Under the pieces are notes generated by a model that had not been told where the DNA came from, ran no database searches, and saw only the letters and a program-made list of their open reading frames with translations. A program made the position numbers and the translations under genes. From NCBI RefSeq assembly GCF_005239225.2, contig NC_133299.1, positions 12,776,967-12,840,966 on the forward strand: a stretch of 64,000 nucleotides of DNA, read 5' to 3'. Shown here piece after piece: positions 12,230-28,850 of this stretch; the first letter of the stretch is position 1; each line of letters begins with the position of its first letter. This stretch comes from Populus alba. Lineage: Eukaryota > Streptophyta > Magnoliopsida > Malpighiales > Salicaceae.

Positions 12230-12870
12230 AATAACATTTTAGGAAATTTTCAATCTAATCCCCGCCTTTCCAATTTAAGTGTATGAATCCTTAATTGTCC
12301 TTAGAACTTCTCAATTTTAGCAATTGCACCCTTAGAAACATTGATTAAAATCCTTTAATTTGAGCATCCTTTTCCATTTGCTTTTTGGCTTCCAGATTAT
12401 ACAATTTCACCCTTATCAACCATCAAACTCTCAAATTCTTTCAAGTAGACCACTTATTTGATTAGTATCAGTCTCTGAACTCATGTGCCTTGTGCATTTT
12501 GATCCTTAGTTTTGAAGTTCTTCAATTTGACCCTTAATAAACATTTAATCTTTAAATTTCTTCAACTGAACCCCTAATTGCATCAATTTAGCCTTTCCAA
12601 GTTTCAATTGGGTCCATAATCTTTCAATCTTTGTGAATTAATCTGAATTAGGCTTTAAAACTTGATTTTTCTTAAATTGAGTCCTCAATTGAATCTATAA
12701 AACCTATTAGAAGTTGAATTAAGTCCTTGAACTTAATTAATTCTTCCAATTTTAACTAAATTGACTTTTAAACTAACTTTTCTTCAATTAAGTCTTTAAT
12801 TTTGGTCAAGTTGGATTTCAACATCCACTTTTTTTATGTTAAGTTTTTATTCATCCCATCATGTCAAAAC
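12230..12870. repeat. Degenerate CCTTAATTG/TCAATTT-type repeat tract
   Basis: Short phrases such as TCAATTTGACCC, TTGAATTAAGTCC and CAATTAAGTC recur every 30-60 bp with variation. Such tracts are common in plant LTRs and retroelement spacers. It is non-coding. Confidence 0.4.
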
Positions 12871-14330
12871 ATCTCAGTCCGGGTATTTTTGTCTGTTGCA
12901 ACTCGATGACTTATCTCCTCGTGTCTTAAAAATATTTTTGGATTTTTTTTATTTTTAAATAAAAAATAAAATGTATTTAAAATAATTTTTAGGGATCCAA
13001 AATTAAGTTATGACAGTTAGATAGAATGTTTTGCATTACACAAAACATGTCAACTAATGGTTATTTAAAATTAATTTTCATTTAACTATAATTTATTTTG
13101 ATCATGTTAATACTTTTTTTAATTAAAGCTCTAATCTTAAAGTAGACTCTACTTTTTTTAATTTAATGTTAAATGAACTTATTCATTAATAAGAAGATAA
13201 GCTCTCGAGTCCGAGTATGTCCACAAATACACTTGTGAATTAGCGAGGTGGTTGTATTTTGAATTCAGGATTTCTCCTTCTGTGCCATCCTAAAACAAGG
13301 GGTCAAAATTTTGGTCTCCAAATATCTACAAGCAACACTTTCTATTCAACCATTTGCTTTCACGCCTTTGCTGTTTTCTCTTCTGTCTTCAAGATGTTCG
13401 GTTGATTAATTGCTCGTCCAAGACTGACAGAAATGGGACATAAAACTGGGACCTTTCAGCTCCCCAGTCAACAAAAAAAAATCACCAGCAAACAGATTTT
13501 TTTTTCTTTTAAATTCGAGGAAATCCTATCCCTCGAAAAGTATATTTTATGGGCTCAAATGAGCAAGTAAAACATTCGCTTACACCCTGATTCGAATTCA
13601 AAACCTACTATACAGATCTCAATTACTTTATTATCAGGTCATGGCACTTGCAGACACCAGCAAACAGATTTGTTCATCAGGAATTTTCTTCTGTCAAAAT
13701 GACAGAGGGAAAGGAAAAGATGGGGTCCATAATGTTCAAGCCATGCCCACGCTTCCACATTCAAATAGATTCCCTCTTGAAATCATGATCCTTTTGGAAT
13801 CATGATGGCAACAAAAGGCAAAGCAAGGGGGAGGTAGGGCCAGAGGAAACCTAAAAAGCAACGCAGACGAGAAGAGTATCAAACTCTGCCCCTCTTCTGT
13901 CCATGGTTTTCTCTTCTTTTTTACCTCATTTCACTCACTCTTTTCCCTGTTGAAGGCTCCACCACCTCCTCTTGCTTTTGACCAAACCTATCTCTTCTTG
14001 ACTGTGTTGAATTCGTGGATGCACAGCAAGCCTATTGTTCATACTTGCTTCAGAAAACGGGTTTTTTAAAAAAATTATTTAGCCTGGCGAGCACATGGAG
14101 ACCTTGAATTATGTAACGTAGCTGTAATGGTTTCCTTGACTATAAGAGCGAAACATTGAATTCTTTGTGTTGGCTATTAAATATAAAGCTCATACATGCT
14201 AAAATGAGCATCGTGACGCAAATACAAACGAAAATAATCAGACAGAACTAGATCATATAAACCAAACTGATCATGTTACAGGGATCCATGATCATCAGGC
14301 AATTTTGATTCCCACGGATCCGAATTTATT
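12871..14330. other. Intergenic, no gene recognised
   Basis: From about 13180 to 14080 the base composition is closer to genic, but no conserved reading frame is visible on either strand. Confidence 0.3.
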
Positions 14331-14332
14331 TA

Positions 14333-14535
14333 GAAGTACAGTTGCGGTTACTTTTCAAATAAATTTTTATGTCAAAATACATGTTAATAATTTTTTAAAA
14401 AAAAATTATTTTTAACATCAGCACATCAAAATTATTTGAAAACACTAAAAATATATTAATTTGAAATTAATAAAAAATAAAAAAATTTAAATTTTTTTAA
14501 AAAATAATTTTAAAATACAAAAACAAACAAACCCT
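14333..14535. repeat. AT-rich MITE-like copy
   Basis: It begins AGTACAGTTGCGGTTACTTT, has the ACATCAGCACATCAAAAT core, and ends TACAAAAACAAACAAACC. These are the characteristic blocks of the abundant family in this window, in near-complete form. Confidence 0.6.
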
Positions 14536-14734
14536 AATTTCTCCTTATTTTGAAAATGAGCATCTTGAATGGTATTTAATCATAAGGCATAAGTCGGGGA
14601 GTATATTGTCGATGGGTATGTACAATATGTAGAATACGGTGAACATGCCATGTACATGTCTCATGCATGGCTACACGTATTCCCTCACGAAGTGGTGAGA
14701 AGTTGAACCAAACGGCTGGCTGGCTGGTTACTGG

Positions 14735-14935
14735 AATATGTTTATAATTGTGGTGTAATGTAGTTTTTATTTAAAAATATTTTTTATTTGAAAAATAATT
14801 TATTTTATTTTTTTATTTTATTTTCATATTATTACATCAAAATCATTAAAACACACTAAAAATAATATTAACTTAATGTTTTTTCACTCTAAAGATATTT
14901 TTAAAACACATCTAAACATAGTTTTTATCTTATTT
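14735..14935. repeat. AT-rich MITE-like copy
   Basis: It begins ATTGTGGTGTAATGTAG, has ATTACATCAAAATCATT and ends in AAAACACATCTAAACA. Same family and orientation as the copy about 400 bp upstream. Confidence 0.55.
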
Positions 14936-14967
14936 ATATCTCGGAATGTAGCTCAAACGGAAGTTTG

Positions 14968-15355
14968 CAAAAATTAAAAAAAATATTTTTTAAATGTATT
15001 TTTATATGTTTTTGGATTGTTTTGATATGTTGATATTTAAAAATTAAATTTTAAAAAATAAAAAAGTTATTTTAATATATTTATAAATAAAAAATAATTT
15101 AAACCTCTTAACAAGTATAAATTTTCACAAATACAATTGTCTATTCCTCCTTTTGATGAGAAAATTCAAAAAAATATTTTTTTAAATATTTTTAGATTGT
15201 TTTGATTTGTTGATATTTAAAAATTAAATTTTAAAAATAAAAAAAAGCTATTTTAATATATTTATAAATAAAAAATAATTTAAACCTCTTAACAAGTATA
15301 AATTTTCACAAATTTTCACAAATACAACTGTCTATTCCTCCTTTCGATGAGAAGC
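14968..15355 (+). repeat. Tandem duplication, two units of about 190 bp
   Basis: The units 14968-15161 and 15162-15355 share TGGATTGTTTTGAT (with one change), TTTAAACCTCTTAACAAGT and a TCTATTCCTCC motif followed by GATGAGAA. Only a few differences separate them, so the duplication is recent. Confidence 0.75.
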
Positions 15356-15429
15356 CTTAATCCAATATTTGACCTTTATCTTGATCAGTATCTTCTTTAC
15401 CTTCTCTTTATGTCACATTAATTTTCATC

Positions 15430-15440
15430 AATAAATACCC
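15430..15440 (+). promoter_or_regulatory. Putative TATA box of the small basic protein gene
   Basis: AATAAATACC lies about 240 bp upstream of the ATG at 15676 and just before a C/T-rich leader. The position suits a plant TATA element; the spelling is not ideal. Confidence 0.35.
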
Positions 15441-15475
15441 CCCACAAACTTACCAACTGCCCCTTCTTGTTCACA

Positions 15476-15654
15476 ACTCTCCCTCCCTCCCTCACTCCCT
15501 CTCCTCCATGCACTGTTTCTTTCTCTATCTCAGAACAAAGCAAGGGTAGGGTGTTCTTCTCATCGGAACTCTCCCTCCCTCCCTCCCTCCCTCTCCTCCA
15601 TGCACTGTTTCTTTCTCTATCTCAGAACAAAGCAAGGGTGCTCTTCTCACCGGA
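15476..15654 (+). repeat. Duplicated leader with CT tract and upstream ATGs
   Basis: Unit 1 (15476-15567) and unit 2 (15568-15654) are almost identical: a CTCCCTCCCTCC tract, CTCCATGCACTG, then CAGAACAAAGCAAGGGT. Each carries the same upstream ATG. uORF1 (15508-15549) encodes 13 residues. In unit 2 a 5-bp loss removes the stop, so uORF2 (15600-15716) runs over the main ATG at 15676 in another frame. Confidence 0.7.
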
Positions 15655-15675
15655 ACTCTCCACTACCAGTCCAAA

Positions 15676-16065
15676 ATGTCCCGCAGAGCAAGCAAGCGAT
15701 TAAGTTTCAGTCCTGATGTAAATGATAAGCCAACAATCTTTCTTAAACATGGAGGTGGAACAAGGGTAGGTGGAAACAGGAAGAAGATCGCTGGAATTTT
15801 CTCTTTTAGGCTTCCTAGAACCTCAAAATTTTCACCAGCAAGACTACTAAGGCGCCTCGGAGCTAAGGTAGCAAGAGTTCTACGTTTTGTGTCCATGGGA
15901 AGGAAGTCTTCACGTAAGGTTACTTCATCAAGTTTGCCAAGATCAAGATCACTTGCTGAGGCCGTAGACTCCCAACGAGCTGAAGCTATTGAAGATTGCA
16001 TTGAGTTCCTAAATTCTTCGTCCTCTTTGCAGAGGTCAAACTCAGTTTCTTCAAATTCTTACTAG
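15676..16065 (+). CDS. Small basic plant protein of the 'Josephin-like' labelled family
   Basis: A single-exon ORF of 129 residues. It opens MSRRASKRLSFSPDV, continues KPTIFLKHGGG, then a basic helix-like part around residues 45-75 (ARLLRRLGAKVARVLRF), and closes with a Ser-rich tail. I recognise it as a small plant-specific family often labelled Josephin-like. I see no Josephin Cys-His-Asn catalytic pattern and the protein is shorter than a Josephin domain, so a deubiquitinase role should not be assumed. The high Arg/Lys/Ser content suggests nucleic-acid or phospho-regulated binding (inference). A TATA-like element and a duplicated pyrimidine-rich leader lie upstream, and the start is the first ATG in this frame. 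Upstream ORFs may limit translation. Confidence 0.7.
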   Translation: MSRRASKRLSFSPDVNDKPTIFLKHGGGTRVGGNRKKIAGIFSFRLPRTSKFSPARLLRRLGAKVARVLRFVSMGRKSSRKVTSSSLPRSRSLAEAVDSQRAEAIEDCIEFLNSSSSLQRSNSVSSNSY

Positions 16066-16600
16066 ATTCTGCGGTCAAGAGAAAAATATGTATATGAAAT
16101 GAACAAAAAGTTCATATTATTTCATTGATCGTTAGTATAAGTTTCTTAGTTTCTAATAGAGAAGGAGGCAAACACACAAGAGGAATCAGTACAAATAGCA
16201 ACAGCCACTGATATGTTTATGCATAGAGGTCGAGTATCAAGAATCTTTTGCATACATACGGGGTCAAGTCTCGAGTCTAATTCTCTCACAACATAGGAGA
16301 CACCTTCGAAGCCAAACAAGACAATAAGTTTCGTGTATGACACTTCGACAGCATGCAAATAATGGATACATGACCATTCCAAGGGTGGGCCACCCTAGAG
16401 GGTCGAGCCTATCTAGCACTAAAAGGTTGAATCACTATCATGGCAATTCCTGATCAAATATCCCATGTGGATTCACTTTTTTCAGTGTTTTCTGACGAAT
16501 AAATTAAAATTAGCCAGCTAGCTCAATACACTCTATCTCAGTTAGTGCTTGAGTCATGGACTTACAGTGCAGACAATGCTCTCAATAATGGGAACGGTTC
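16066..16600. other. 3' flank, no gene recognised
   Basis: Probable 3' UTR of the upstream gene, then intergenic sequence. No poly(A) signal can be fixed with certainty. Confidence 0.3.
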
Positions 16601-16604
16601 AATA

Positions 16605-16905
16605 ATTTTTTATTATTAGAAAATAATATAAATTTTATTTTAAAATTTTATTTAATAATTTAAATTTTTGGGTTGAAATAATTCTTTAATATGATATCAA
16701 AACCTTGATGATCTAGTGGTCACAAATTTAAATCTCACTATTCCTATTTATTTGATAAAATTAAACATGAGGTAATATAGATTTGTGCAAGTTTCAAGTC
16801 AAAAATACTTTTATTTAAGAGGGTGTGTTAGAAAATAATATAAATTATATCATGAAATCTTACCTAAAAACTTAAATTTTTAGATTAAAATGTTTCTTTA
16901 CACTT
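16605..16905 (+). repeat. Dispersed repeat with paired TTAGAAAATAATATAAAT motifs
   Basis: TTAGAAAATAATATAAATT occurs at about 16616 and again at about 16829. Between them are ATGATATCAAAACCTTGATG and TCTAGTGGTCACAAATTTAA, which resemble the ATGGTATCAGAGC and 'ggtcac-gagttcgaat' phrases of an abundant plant dispersed repeat. It looks like a decayed SINE or LTR-derived copy. Confidence 0.4.
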
Positions 16906-17264
16906 GTAAACATGTACAAGCATTGTTCTTGACACTAATTTGTCTGAACATCATCCGCAGAGAATTTGATAGAAAAAAGTAGCACTATGTGAGAGAGCAC
17001 TTATCACTGATTATTGAATGTCCAGTAATAGCACGCTAGCTAGTAAAAAGAAAATTAACAATTCCAGATTCGTTTCCTCATGCGCAAGGAATAGCATGAA
17101 ATGACACATTTAGCAATTCACTAAGAGCTTTCGAAAGTTCTGATCAGATGCAATAACTTGAAATTTTATCATTTCAAAAGCTCTCTTACAGGGAAGGGCA
17201 ATTTGGGATACAAGATAAAACATTTTACCTAATAATTACTTGAACCAAATAACCATACTTATTG

Positions 17265-17375
17265 AATGAAAAACCCTTATTTGTTGATTATAACAAACTA
17301 ATAATCAAAGGTATAAGGTTAAAAACTAAACATGCTGATTATAATGAACCAATAAATAAAGGTACAAGGATTAAT
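17265..17375 (+). repeat. Short diverged tandem repeat
   Basis: The phrase GATTATAACAAACTAATAAT followed by CAAAGGTA recurs about 60 bp later with several changes. Non-coding. Confidence 0.4.
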
Positions 17376-18274
17376 GCCATAAAAAACTAATCTTTGATAA
17401 GTTTTAAAGGTTCTATGAAGGACCGAGAGTAAAAAAGACTCTTCCCCACAAGTTTTATTTTTGAATAATCAATCTATCTTCATAAATACAAGATAAATAA
17501 CCTTATTTATAATGATAGGTAAAACATCTTAAACAAGGTTGAAAAATTAATAAAATAGTTTTAAATAAAATAGAAAAAAATAATTCTAAATAAACTAGGA
17601 TATATCACAAGGCCTTCTCGATATCTAGTCTCTACTAAATTTCAAACTTATATGAAAATAACATTTTAATCCTCTAGAAAAATACTAGTTTGATTAATAA
17701 TTGAATCAAAAGTTATGCCAATTAACATAAAACTGTATATTAGAAAAATAAGCTCGATCCACATGTAAGTAGGAAAACAAGTTGAATCCACAATTCTTGC
17801 AAGAAATAAGACCCAAATACCTTGAATTAGCCCATTAGATGCCTCTTTAATCTCCTTAACTCTTACCCTTGTAATGAACCCAAATAACTCATGTAATGAA
17901 TCTTGTGGTGTTCCTTGATGATTCTCATTATTTTTTCTCTCCTCAAAAGGATTCAGTCATAAATCATCACCTTTCTTTGATGTTGACTTGTTTTTGAAAA
18001 ACATATTTGAAAGTTATAAAATATATTAGTAATAAAAACAATATACTCTCTTGGGTGTTTGTACCTAAAGATGTCACTTCACTCATGTTCCCCTTTTAAC
18101 TTGGTTTTTTTCAATTTTATTCTCGCATCCTCTTGCTTTTTATCACTCTTAACTACTTTATTTAGTTTTTTTTTAATTGAACTAAACAAAAATCTATCAA
18201 AAAAATTCTCTTTATGAAGTTTAATCAATTAATGCAACAAGGTAAGATTTGAAACAACATGATTTTGTGATTTG

Positions 18275-18278
<4 letters not shown>

Positions 18279-18350
<72 letters not shown>

Positions 18351-18373
18351 GTGTGTGGTGTGTGTGTGTGTGT
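18279..18373. repeat. (TC)n-(GT)n compound microsatellite
   Basis: About 35 TC units (18279-18348) are followed by a GTGTG run (18351-18373). The minus-strand frame with Arg-Glu repeats across it is an artefact of the microsatellite. Confidence 0.95.
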
Positions 18374-18821
18374 ATTGACATAATACTTCCATTTTTATCA
18401 ATGAAATCGCGAACTAAAAAATTAGGATAAAGTTGAAATAAAAAACATAAAGAAACTAACAAAGGATACATGATTCAAAACATGAAAAAAAATGAATTTA
18501 AAGATATATAGATATATAAAACTTCATTTTAGAGCCAAGCTTTGATACTAACTTATACGAACTCGAAGAGTAAGAACCTTAGAACCCATAATTAAGATTT
18601 CTTTGTAATTTCTATTTATGGTTGAAACCAAATTTATCATTTTTTTTCTTTTCATCTTGTTTTTTTATATATAATTAATAAAAATGCAACACTAAGCCAA
18701 ACTAGAGAACAAACTAAAATTCAAGACACAAGAACTAGGGTTTAACAATTTTAAAAGAACTGAACCTAACAAAGAACTTGATCTTTTTATTCCTAGTGTT
18801 GTTATTTATTTGTTATAGGAT

Positions 18822-20300
18822 TTTAAGGATGTGTTTTTGACAATGTTCCTAGTGGTTTGCCACTACTAAGGGGAATATAATATCAAATTGATATTGTACA
18901 CTGTAATCTAGATGAGACAAAATATCTTCTAGGACAAGTTAAGGAGATGATGTCTAAAGGGTATATAAGGAAGAGCATAAGTTCATGAGTAATTATTGTA
19001 TTACTTCTTCCTAAAAATAATGGATGTTAGAGGATGTATGTTGATTGTTGTTCTATCCACAACATTACAATAAAGTATAAGCATCTTATTTCTAGGTTAG
19101 ATGATATGTTAGATGAATTGTATGGTTCATAGTTTTTTTACTAAGAATAACTTGAAAAGTGGATATCATCATATTAGAGTGAAAAAATAAAATAAAAGAA
19201 AAATTGCTTTACTAAATATGATTTGTATGAATAATTAATCATATTGTTTGATCTTACTAAAGCTCCTAGTATATTTATAAGATTGATGAATCATGTTTGC
19301 ATGTATTTATAAGCAAGTTTGTTCTTGTTTATTTTGATGATATCTCAGTATATAGTAAAAGTATAGATGAGCATATTAAAAAATTGTTTTATGTGTTTAA
19401 TGCTTTAAAAAATGAAAAACTATATTCTAATTTAAGGAAGTGTACTTTTTTCAAGTAAAAATTATGTTTCTTAGATATGTTAGTGCAAAAGATATAAATA
19501 TGGGTGAGAAAAATATGAAGACTATCCATTAATGGCCCACACTTAAATCTATTACTAAGGTAAGATGCTTTTATAGTTTGAATAATTTTTATAAAAGATT
19601 TGTTAAGAATTTTAGCACATTAGCCTCACCGAAGTTGTTAAGAAATCTATTTGGTTTAAATAAGGTATTGAATAACTGAATGCATTTTATTTATTAAAGA
19701 AAGGCTATGTACAAATCTTTATTAAAATTTCCTAACTTTTCTAAAGTTTTTGAGACCAAGTATGATGCCTAAAATGAGATATTGAAGTTGTTCTAATATA
19801 ATAAAAAAGTGATCAATTGTCTATTTCAGTGAAAAGTTTAATGGAGTGGTATTGAATTTCTTAATTTATAACAAGGAACTTTATGTATTGGTAAGAACTT
19901 TGAAGACTTGACAACATTATTTATGGCTTGAAGAATTTGTTATTCATTCAGATTATGAGTCGCTAAAGCACTTAAAGGGATAATGTAAATTCAATAAGAG
20001 GCATGTTAGGTGGGTAGAGTTCATCAAAACCCTTCCATATGTTATCACGAATAATTAAAATGAGGATAATATAGTGGTTCTACATTATCTAGGAGGTACA
20101 TCTTTCAATCTACTTTAAATATGAAATTATTAGGCTTTGACTATGTTAAAGATTTGTTTGCCAATGATAGTAATTTTGCTAATGTGTATTAAGCTGGTAA
20201 GAAGTCAGCCTATAATAAGTTTTATAAACTTAATGTTTATTTATTTAAAGAAAATAAATTATGTGTCTGATTATTATGTGTGAATAAACTTTGAGTTTAT
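18822..20300 (+). pseudogene. Ty3/gypsy pol remnant (RT and RNase H)
   Basis: Read in three frames, the stretch follows a gypsy pol in order: VPSGLPLLRGI, RMYVDCCSIHNITIKYKH, RLDDMLDELYGS, RLMNHV, then the RNase H blocks YNKELYVLVRTLKT and FVIHSDYESLKHLKG. It closes with LFKENKLCV, the linker before integrase. It is broken by many stops and frameshifts. The conserved YFDDIL region near 19340 is altered (ILMISQY). Gag, protease and integrase are missing and I find no LTR pair. A long-dead copy. Confidence 0.8.
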
Positions 20301-20925
20301 TTTCCTAAATTAGATATTTTTTTTTTATTTGAGTGTGTTTGTGATTTTAATGAAATTTGTTTTTGTTCTTATCCTTTAATAAATGTGATTTGGCACACGT
20401 AAGATTGGGGATGTGCTAAGAAGCAGGTCTATAGAGGATTTTATGTTTCAAGGTAAAGTGGTTAATGTCAAAAACTATGAAATTTCTTTGTTGAAATGTG
20501 GTTGATTCTTGTAGAATAAGTTGTTAATTATTATTTTTTTGTTTACATGTTGAATTGATTAAAAAATAATTAGTGAGAATTGGTAAATTTGAAATTAATA
20601 ATTGAATGGAGTGAACGATGAATCATTATTGATGAAGTTAAAAATTGTTAGTATTATTTAGATTTTGTTATGTGATTTTGATTTAAGATAATAAATGATT
20701 ACACATTGTTAATATTGTTTGGATTATGAAGATTTGATGAAGTTGAAATTGAAAATTAAATTGTTAAGTTAAAATTTTACTTATAATTTTATTATTGTTT
20801 TTACTATATATATATATATATTATATTATGTTTTTAATGTGTACTAAAAATATATTTTTAATAACCCTAAAAGACGTTTTAAGTTTTTTTTATAATAATA
20901 ATGATAATGACACTCATTTTAAAAC
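20301..20925. other. Intergenic, AT-rich
   Basis: No continuous pol homology after the linker. A patch at 20390-20500 reads as a possible short coding relic but I cannot identify it. Confidence 0.25.
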
Positions 20926-20929
20926 ATAT

Positions 20930-21175
20930 ATTTGAGAAGTTCTATATTAAAACAAAAAATAATAGTAATATCTTTTTAATACAATAAAAAAATATTTTAA
21001 AATAAAAAATATTTTAAAATATATTAGTAATTTTTTAAAATATTTTTTTTGTTTAAAAATATATTAAAATAATATATTTTTTATTTTTTAAAATTATTTA
21101 TAAGATTAATATATTAAAATAATTTTAAAATATAAAAAGATATTGTTTTTATAAAATATTATTTGAAACGAAATT
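20930..21175. repeat. AT-rich MITE-like copy upstream of SRP54
   Basis: TTTAAAAATATATTAAAATA and AAAATTATTTATAAGATTAA blocks match the AT-rich family. It ends about 185 bp before the SRP54 ATG, so it lies in or beside the promoter. Confidence 0.5.
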
Positions 21176-21360
21176 CCAAACTATACAAATAAGAAAGGGA
21201 CTGACGACATCTTTTGGCTTTCCTCAAAATATAAAACGACAACAGAATAGAGAATAGCAGAGCTCTGCCTTCGTTACTCCTCTTTCAGGCGAAAACCTAA
21301 TCCCCAAATAATCATCTGATTTGATTTCTCAAAACTCAGTCAAATCAAATCAATAAAAAA

Positions 21361-25307
<3,947 letters not shown>

Positions 25308-25810
25308 ATGTGTGATTAAAAGGTTAGGAAACTATAAATGAGTTAAAATTGGTTTTTATCCATGACTGAGCATTGCCTGGCTGGATAGGAAGAGGTATGG
25401 AATGGTTTAGTAGGGAGATGATGCCTCCAACAGTTTTTAGCAGACATTCTTGAAAGATTAAGGCCTTTGACTCAATTCGTTTTATTTTTCTCCTCCCTTT
25501 TCTGAAACAGCGGTGCAGTCTTGTAACAATAACTGTGGCTGTTAAAGTCTTTCCTGTTTTATTTGTATTTATTCAAGGCGGGTGAAAAAAAAGATGTAAT
25601 GTCTAAGCATAAAAGGATGTAGGGCTAAAGATGTATTAGTGAGGATTTTGCATAATAAATTGGGCTTTTTTTTCTTGTCAGAGTTCCATTCGAAGATGCT
25701 TCGTGAGAATTTAGCTTTCTCACCATTTCTTGATATTTGCTTTACTTTCTTGCCCATAATATCTTCATTTCATCTGCAATCCTTACTTATAAGTTGACGG
25801 ATTAATCTTT
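25308..25810 (+). other. SRP54 3' UTR and flank
   Basis: Genic base composition continues for a few hundred bases after the stop, as expected for a 3' UTR. No separate ORF is convincing. Confidence 0.35.
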
Positions 25811-25812
25811 TG

Positions 25813-25903
25813 CACCTATAAATATTGCCAGAGGCTGTTTCTTTTGGCTGTGATAGGAAAAACCTTTGCCAAAAACCACCTATAAATATTGCCAGAGGCT
25901 GTT
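25813..25903 (+). repeat. 27-bp direct repeat
   Basis: The phrase CACCTATAAATATTGCCAGA followed by GGCTGTT occurs at 25813-25839 and again, exactly, at 25877-25903. Confidence 0.85.
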
Positions 25904-26109
25904 ATGGAGTCTATATGTGTATGTCTTGCCTGTTTTGATTACGTGAAAATGGCAAGCCTCTCCTTCCTTCCATGTCACATCAACAAAAATCCAAAAACCT
26001 AAATGAGATGAGTACTGTGTAAAAAGGTTTTTGCACTTCTCAACAAAAAACCAATTACCTTGCTTATGGTGGAAACACGGTTTTTTTTTCTCTCGCAACT
26101 CCTTGATTA

Positions 26110-28850
26110 TTATTATTATTATATTAATTTAAATAAATTTATTTTTTATTTGTTTTAGTATATTAAAATGATTTAGATGCTCTTAAAAGAAAAAAAAAAC
26201 TAAACTAATTTTTAAAGGATTTTTAGTATTATTTTTTTCTCTTTTTAGGTGTTTTTGTCTTTTCAATTTGGTATTATTTTTGTTATAATCAAATTCTCAT
26301 AGAGGTGGATTGGTAATTTATTTAAAATAAATATTATTAAAAGAAGCATGGATGACTCCCACGTCTTTTGATCACCACGTGCAGCATCTTCATGGTCTTT
26401 TTTCATGATAGTCATGGCTTTGGGCTCTGTTAAACTTTTTTCTTCTCCATTCTTTTTATCTCTCATATCCTTGTCAAAATTCAAAGGTGTCTGATAATTT
26501 ATTTTTTGTATCCAATTTCATTCTTATTTTTTTATTTATATTTATTTTTATTTTTTTTTTTTCATCTTCATTTGATTTCACATAGTTTATAAATCAAATT
26601 TATTCCTCATTTTTTTTTTATTTTCTTTTAGCCTTTTTCTAATTGGATTTTTTTTTTCAATTTCACCCTTCAATATTTTATTAATTAAGGATTTTGCTTC
26701 ATTATTTTTTTAGACTCAGTGTTTTAAGTTACAAATTTTGAAAGTTAACACGGGTTGATTTTAGTTTTTTTAGGTTCCTTTTATTTTATTTTTATTTACA
26801 TCCTTCAACATTTGATTTATTAGAAATTGTCATTCATACTTTGTTTTTTTTTTTTCACTTTCATTTTTATGAGTTTATCCCAATCCTATGCTCATGGTCG
26901 TTGGGTTAGTGGGTTAATCAAGATTAACTTGTATTTTTTGTATTACTTTTTTAAATTATTATTTTTTAATTTCTTCTTTCAATATTAAATTATTTAATAA
27001 TTAAATTTAACAACATTACCTTAGCATCTCGATTAATTTAACATGCTATCAATTTGTATAGCTCCAAACGGTACTTTTCCAAGAAATTACTCTCACAAAA
27101 GACTTGAACCATGAAAGTTAATGTCAAAGCAAACTTAGTAAACAAAAATTACCTTCCAAAAAATTGTCGTAATGCAAGTTTTCTTGCCAAAGAGGTGACA
27201 GGTAGGGTTCAAACCAAGTCCTTTCAACGTGAGCGACTTGGGATCAAATAAGACAATTGAACAAACATGCAACCCTGTTACTGTATTGTCAGCACCTTTT
27301 ATTAAAAACAGATTGCCCTGGATTCCTTACGATTTCTTTTTATCCCTTTATTATAAAGAAACCCTAAAAAGTATGGGTTTTCACTATGGTAATTTACATT
27401 AAAAATCTCATTTTATCCTTTTAAAAACCATCAAATTAACTATTTATTTTGGGGTAAAAATAGTTTTTTTTTTATATAAGAATACATTTGCATTGTCAAA
27501 TTCAATGGGATCAAATTGATTTTTTTTAAATTATTTGAGAACCATGCAATGACTAAAATAACCTTTCAAGCAAAAAATAATGCACATGGGTTGTTTTTGT
27601 CTTTTACTCTTGTGTTTTTTTTTTTTTTGATATATTCACGTTAATTAAGAGGAAATTTTGTCTTTATATAAATATAAAATATTAATAAAAAAAAAACTTT
27701 TATACATAATGAAATGACTTAAAATAAAAAATTTAAAGCTTTTTTGCAAGGGTTTTTTGTCTTTTATGCTTGGTTTTTTTTTTTATTATACTCATGTTGA
27801 CTAGGGAATAATTTGATCTTTTTAAAATATAAAATATTAATAAAAAGAAAAGGTGGCTAGTGTGTGTCACACGCCAATGAGTGGACAACACATATTGCAT
27901 CATTCAATAGCCACACTGCCTTCTTTCGATGGTGTTAAAAGCATGTTGAAACTGTTTTCCTAGTAATGTGGTGCCTATATAATGTGGCATAATGTTTGGC
28001 TCTGGTGGGCTTTTTTCTTCTCATCACTCTTTTTATATATCTCTCTCTCTCCTCTCTCTTTTTTATTTTTTTATTATCAAAGTATGAAAGTGTCATATCA
28101 TTTATTTTTTATATTCAATTTAGTTCTTATTCTTTTTTTTTTTTATTGATTTTGTTTTTCAATTTTTCCCATCATCATTGGTTTTTATAGGTTCCTTTGT
28201 AAAATTAATTTATTTTTCAGTTTCATCCTTCAACATTTGAATTTTTAGAATTGGTCTTCATGTTTTTTTTTCTCAATTTTTTTTTGTGGGGTTATCTCAA
28301 TCTTATGCTCATGATCACAAAGTTAGCGTGTTAACTCATATCTATTTTTTTTTTTTTTTTTCTTTTTTTTTTAATTTCATCACTTAATGTATTTTTATTG
28401 AGAGTTTTTCTTCGTTTTTTTTTTAGGTATGCCTTTTGTACAGTCAATCATGGCCTTATGACCACAATCAAAAGTTTTGAATGTTAACACAAGTTAACTT
28501 TGGTCTTTTTCTAGTTTTTTTTTTTTATATATATATATAACTTTATCCTTCAACATTTGGTTTTTTAGAATTGATTTTCATGCTTTTGTTTTTATTTTTC
28601 TTTATATAGAGCCATCCTAATCTTATTTTCATGGTCGTTGGGTTAACGGGTTGACCCATATCTTTTTTTTATTGTTTTTTTTTTTTTAGTTTTATCATTC
28701 AATATTGAGTTGTTTGATAGATAAGTTTTTTAATTTTATTCAATTTATTTATTTTTAATGATTTTTTTAATCTTTATTGGCAAAGATAATTGTTTGATTA
28801 AATAAAAATTTTTATTCAAGAAACAAAATTATTAAACGCAAGTACATAAC
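26110..28850 (+). repeat. T-rich repeat region with CAATTTCATCCTTCAACATTT-like phrases
   Basis: Variants of TTTCATCCTTCAACATTTG, TTTTAGAATTG and GTTGGGTTAACGGGTTGACC recur at about 26.65, 26.8, 28.2, 28.5 and 28.65 kb. This wording is typical of a large dispersed repeat class that recurs at 45.7, 51.3 and 54.8 kb in this window. No coding sequence is visible; the open frames are T-tract artefacts. Confidence 0.5.

Noticed and set aside
15663..16001. Minus-strand 112-codon frame
   Set aside because: Shadow of the plus-strand basic protein gene, which has better start context and family resemblance.
18229..18471. Minus-strand frame with Arg-Glu repeats
   Set aside because: Produced by the (TC)n microsatellite.
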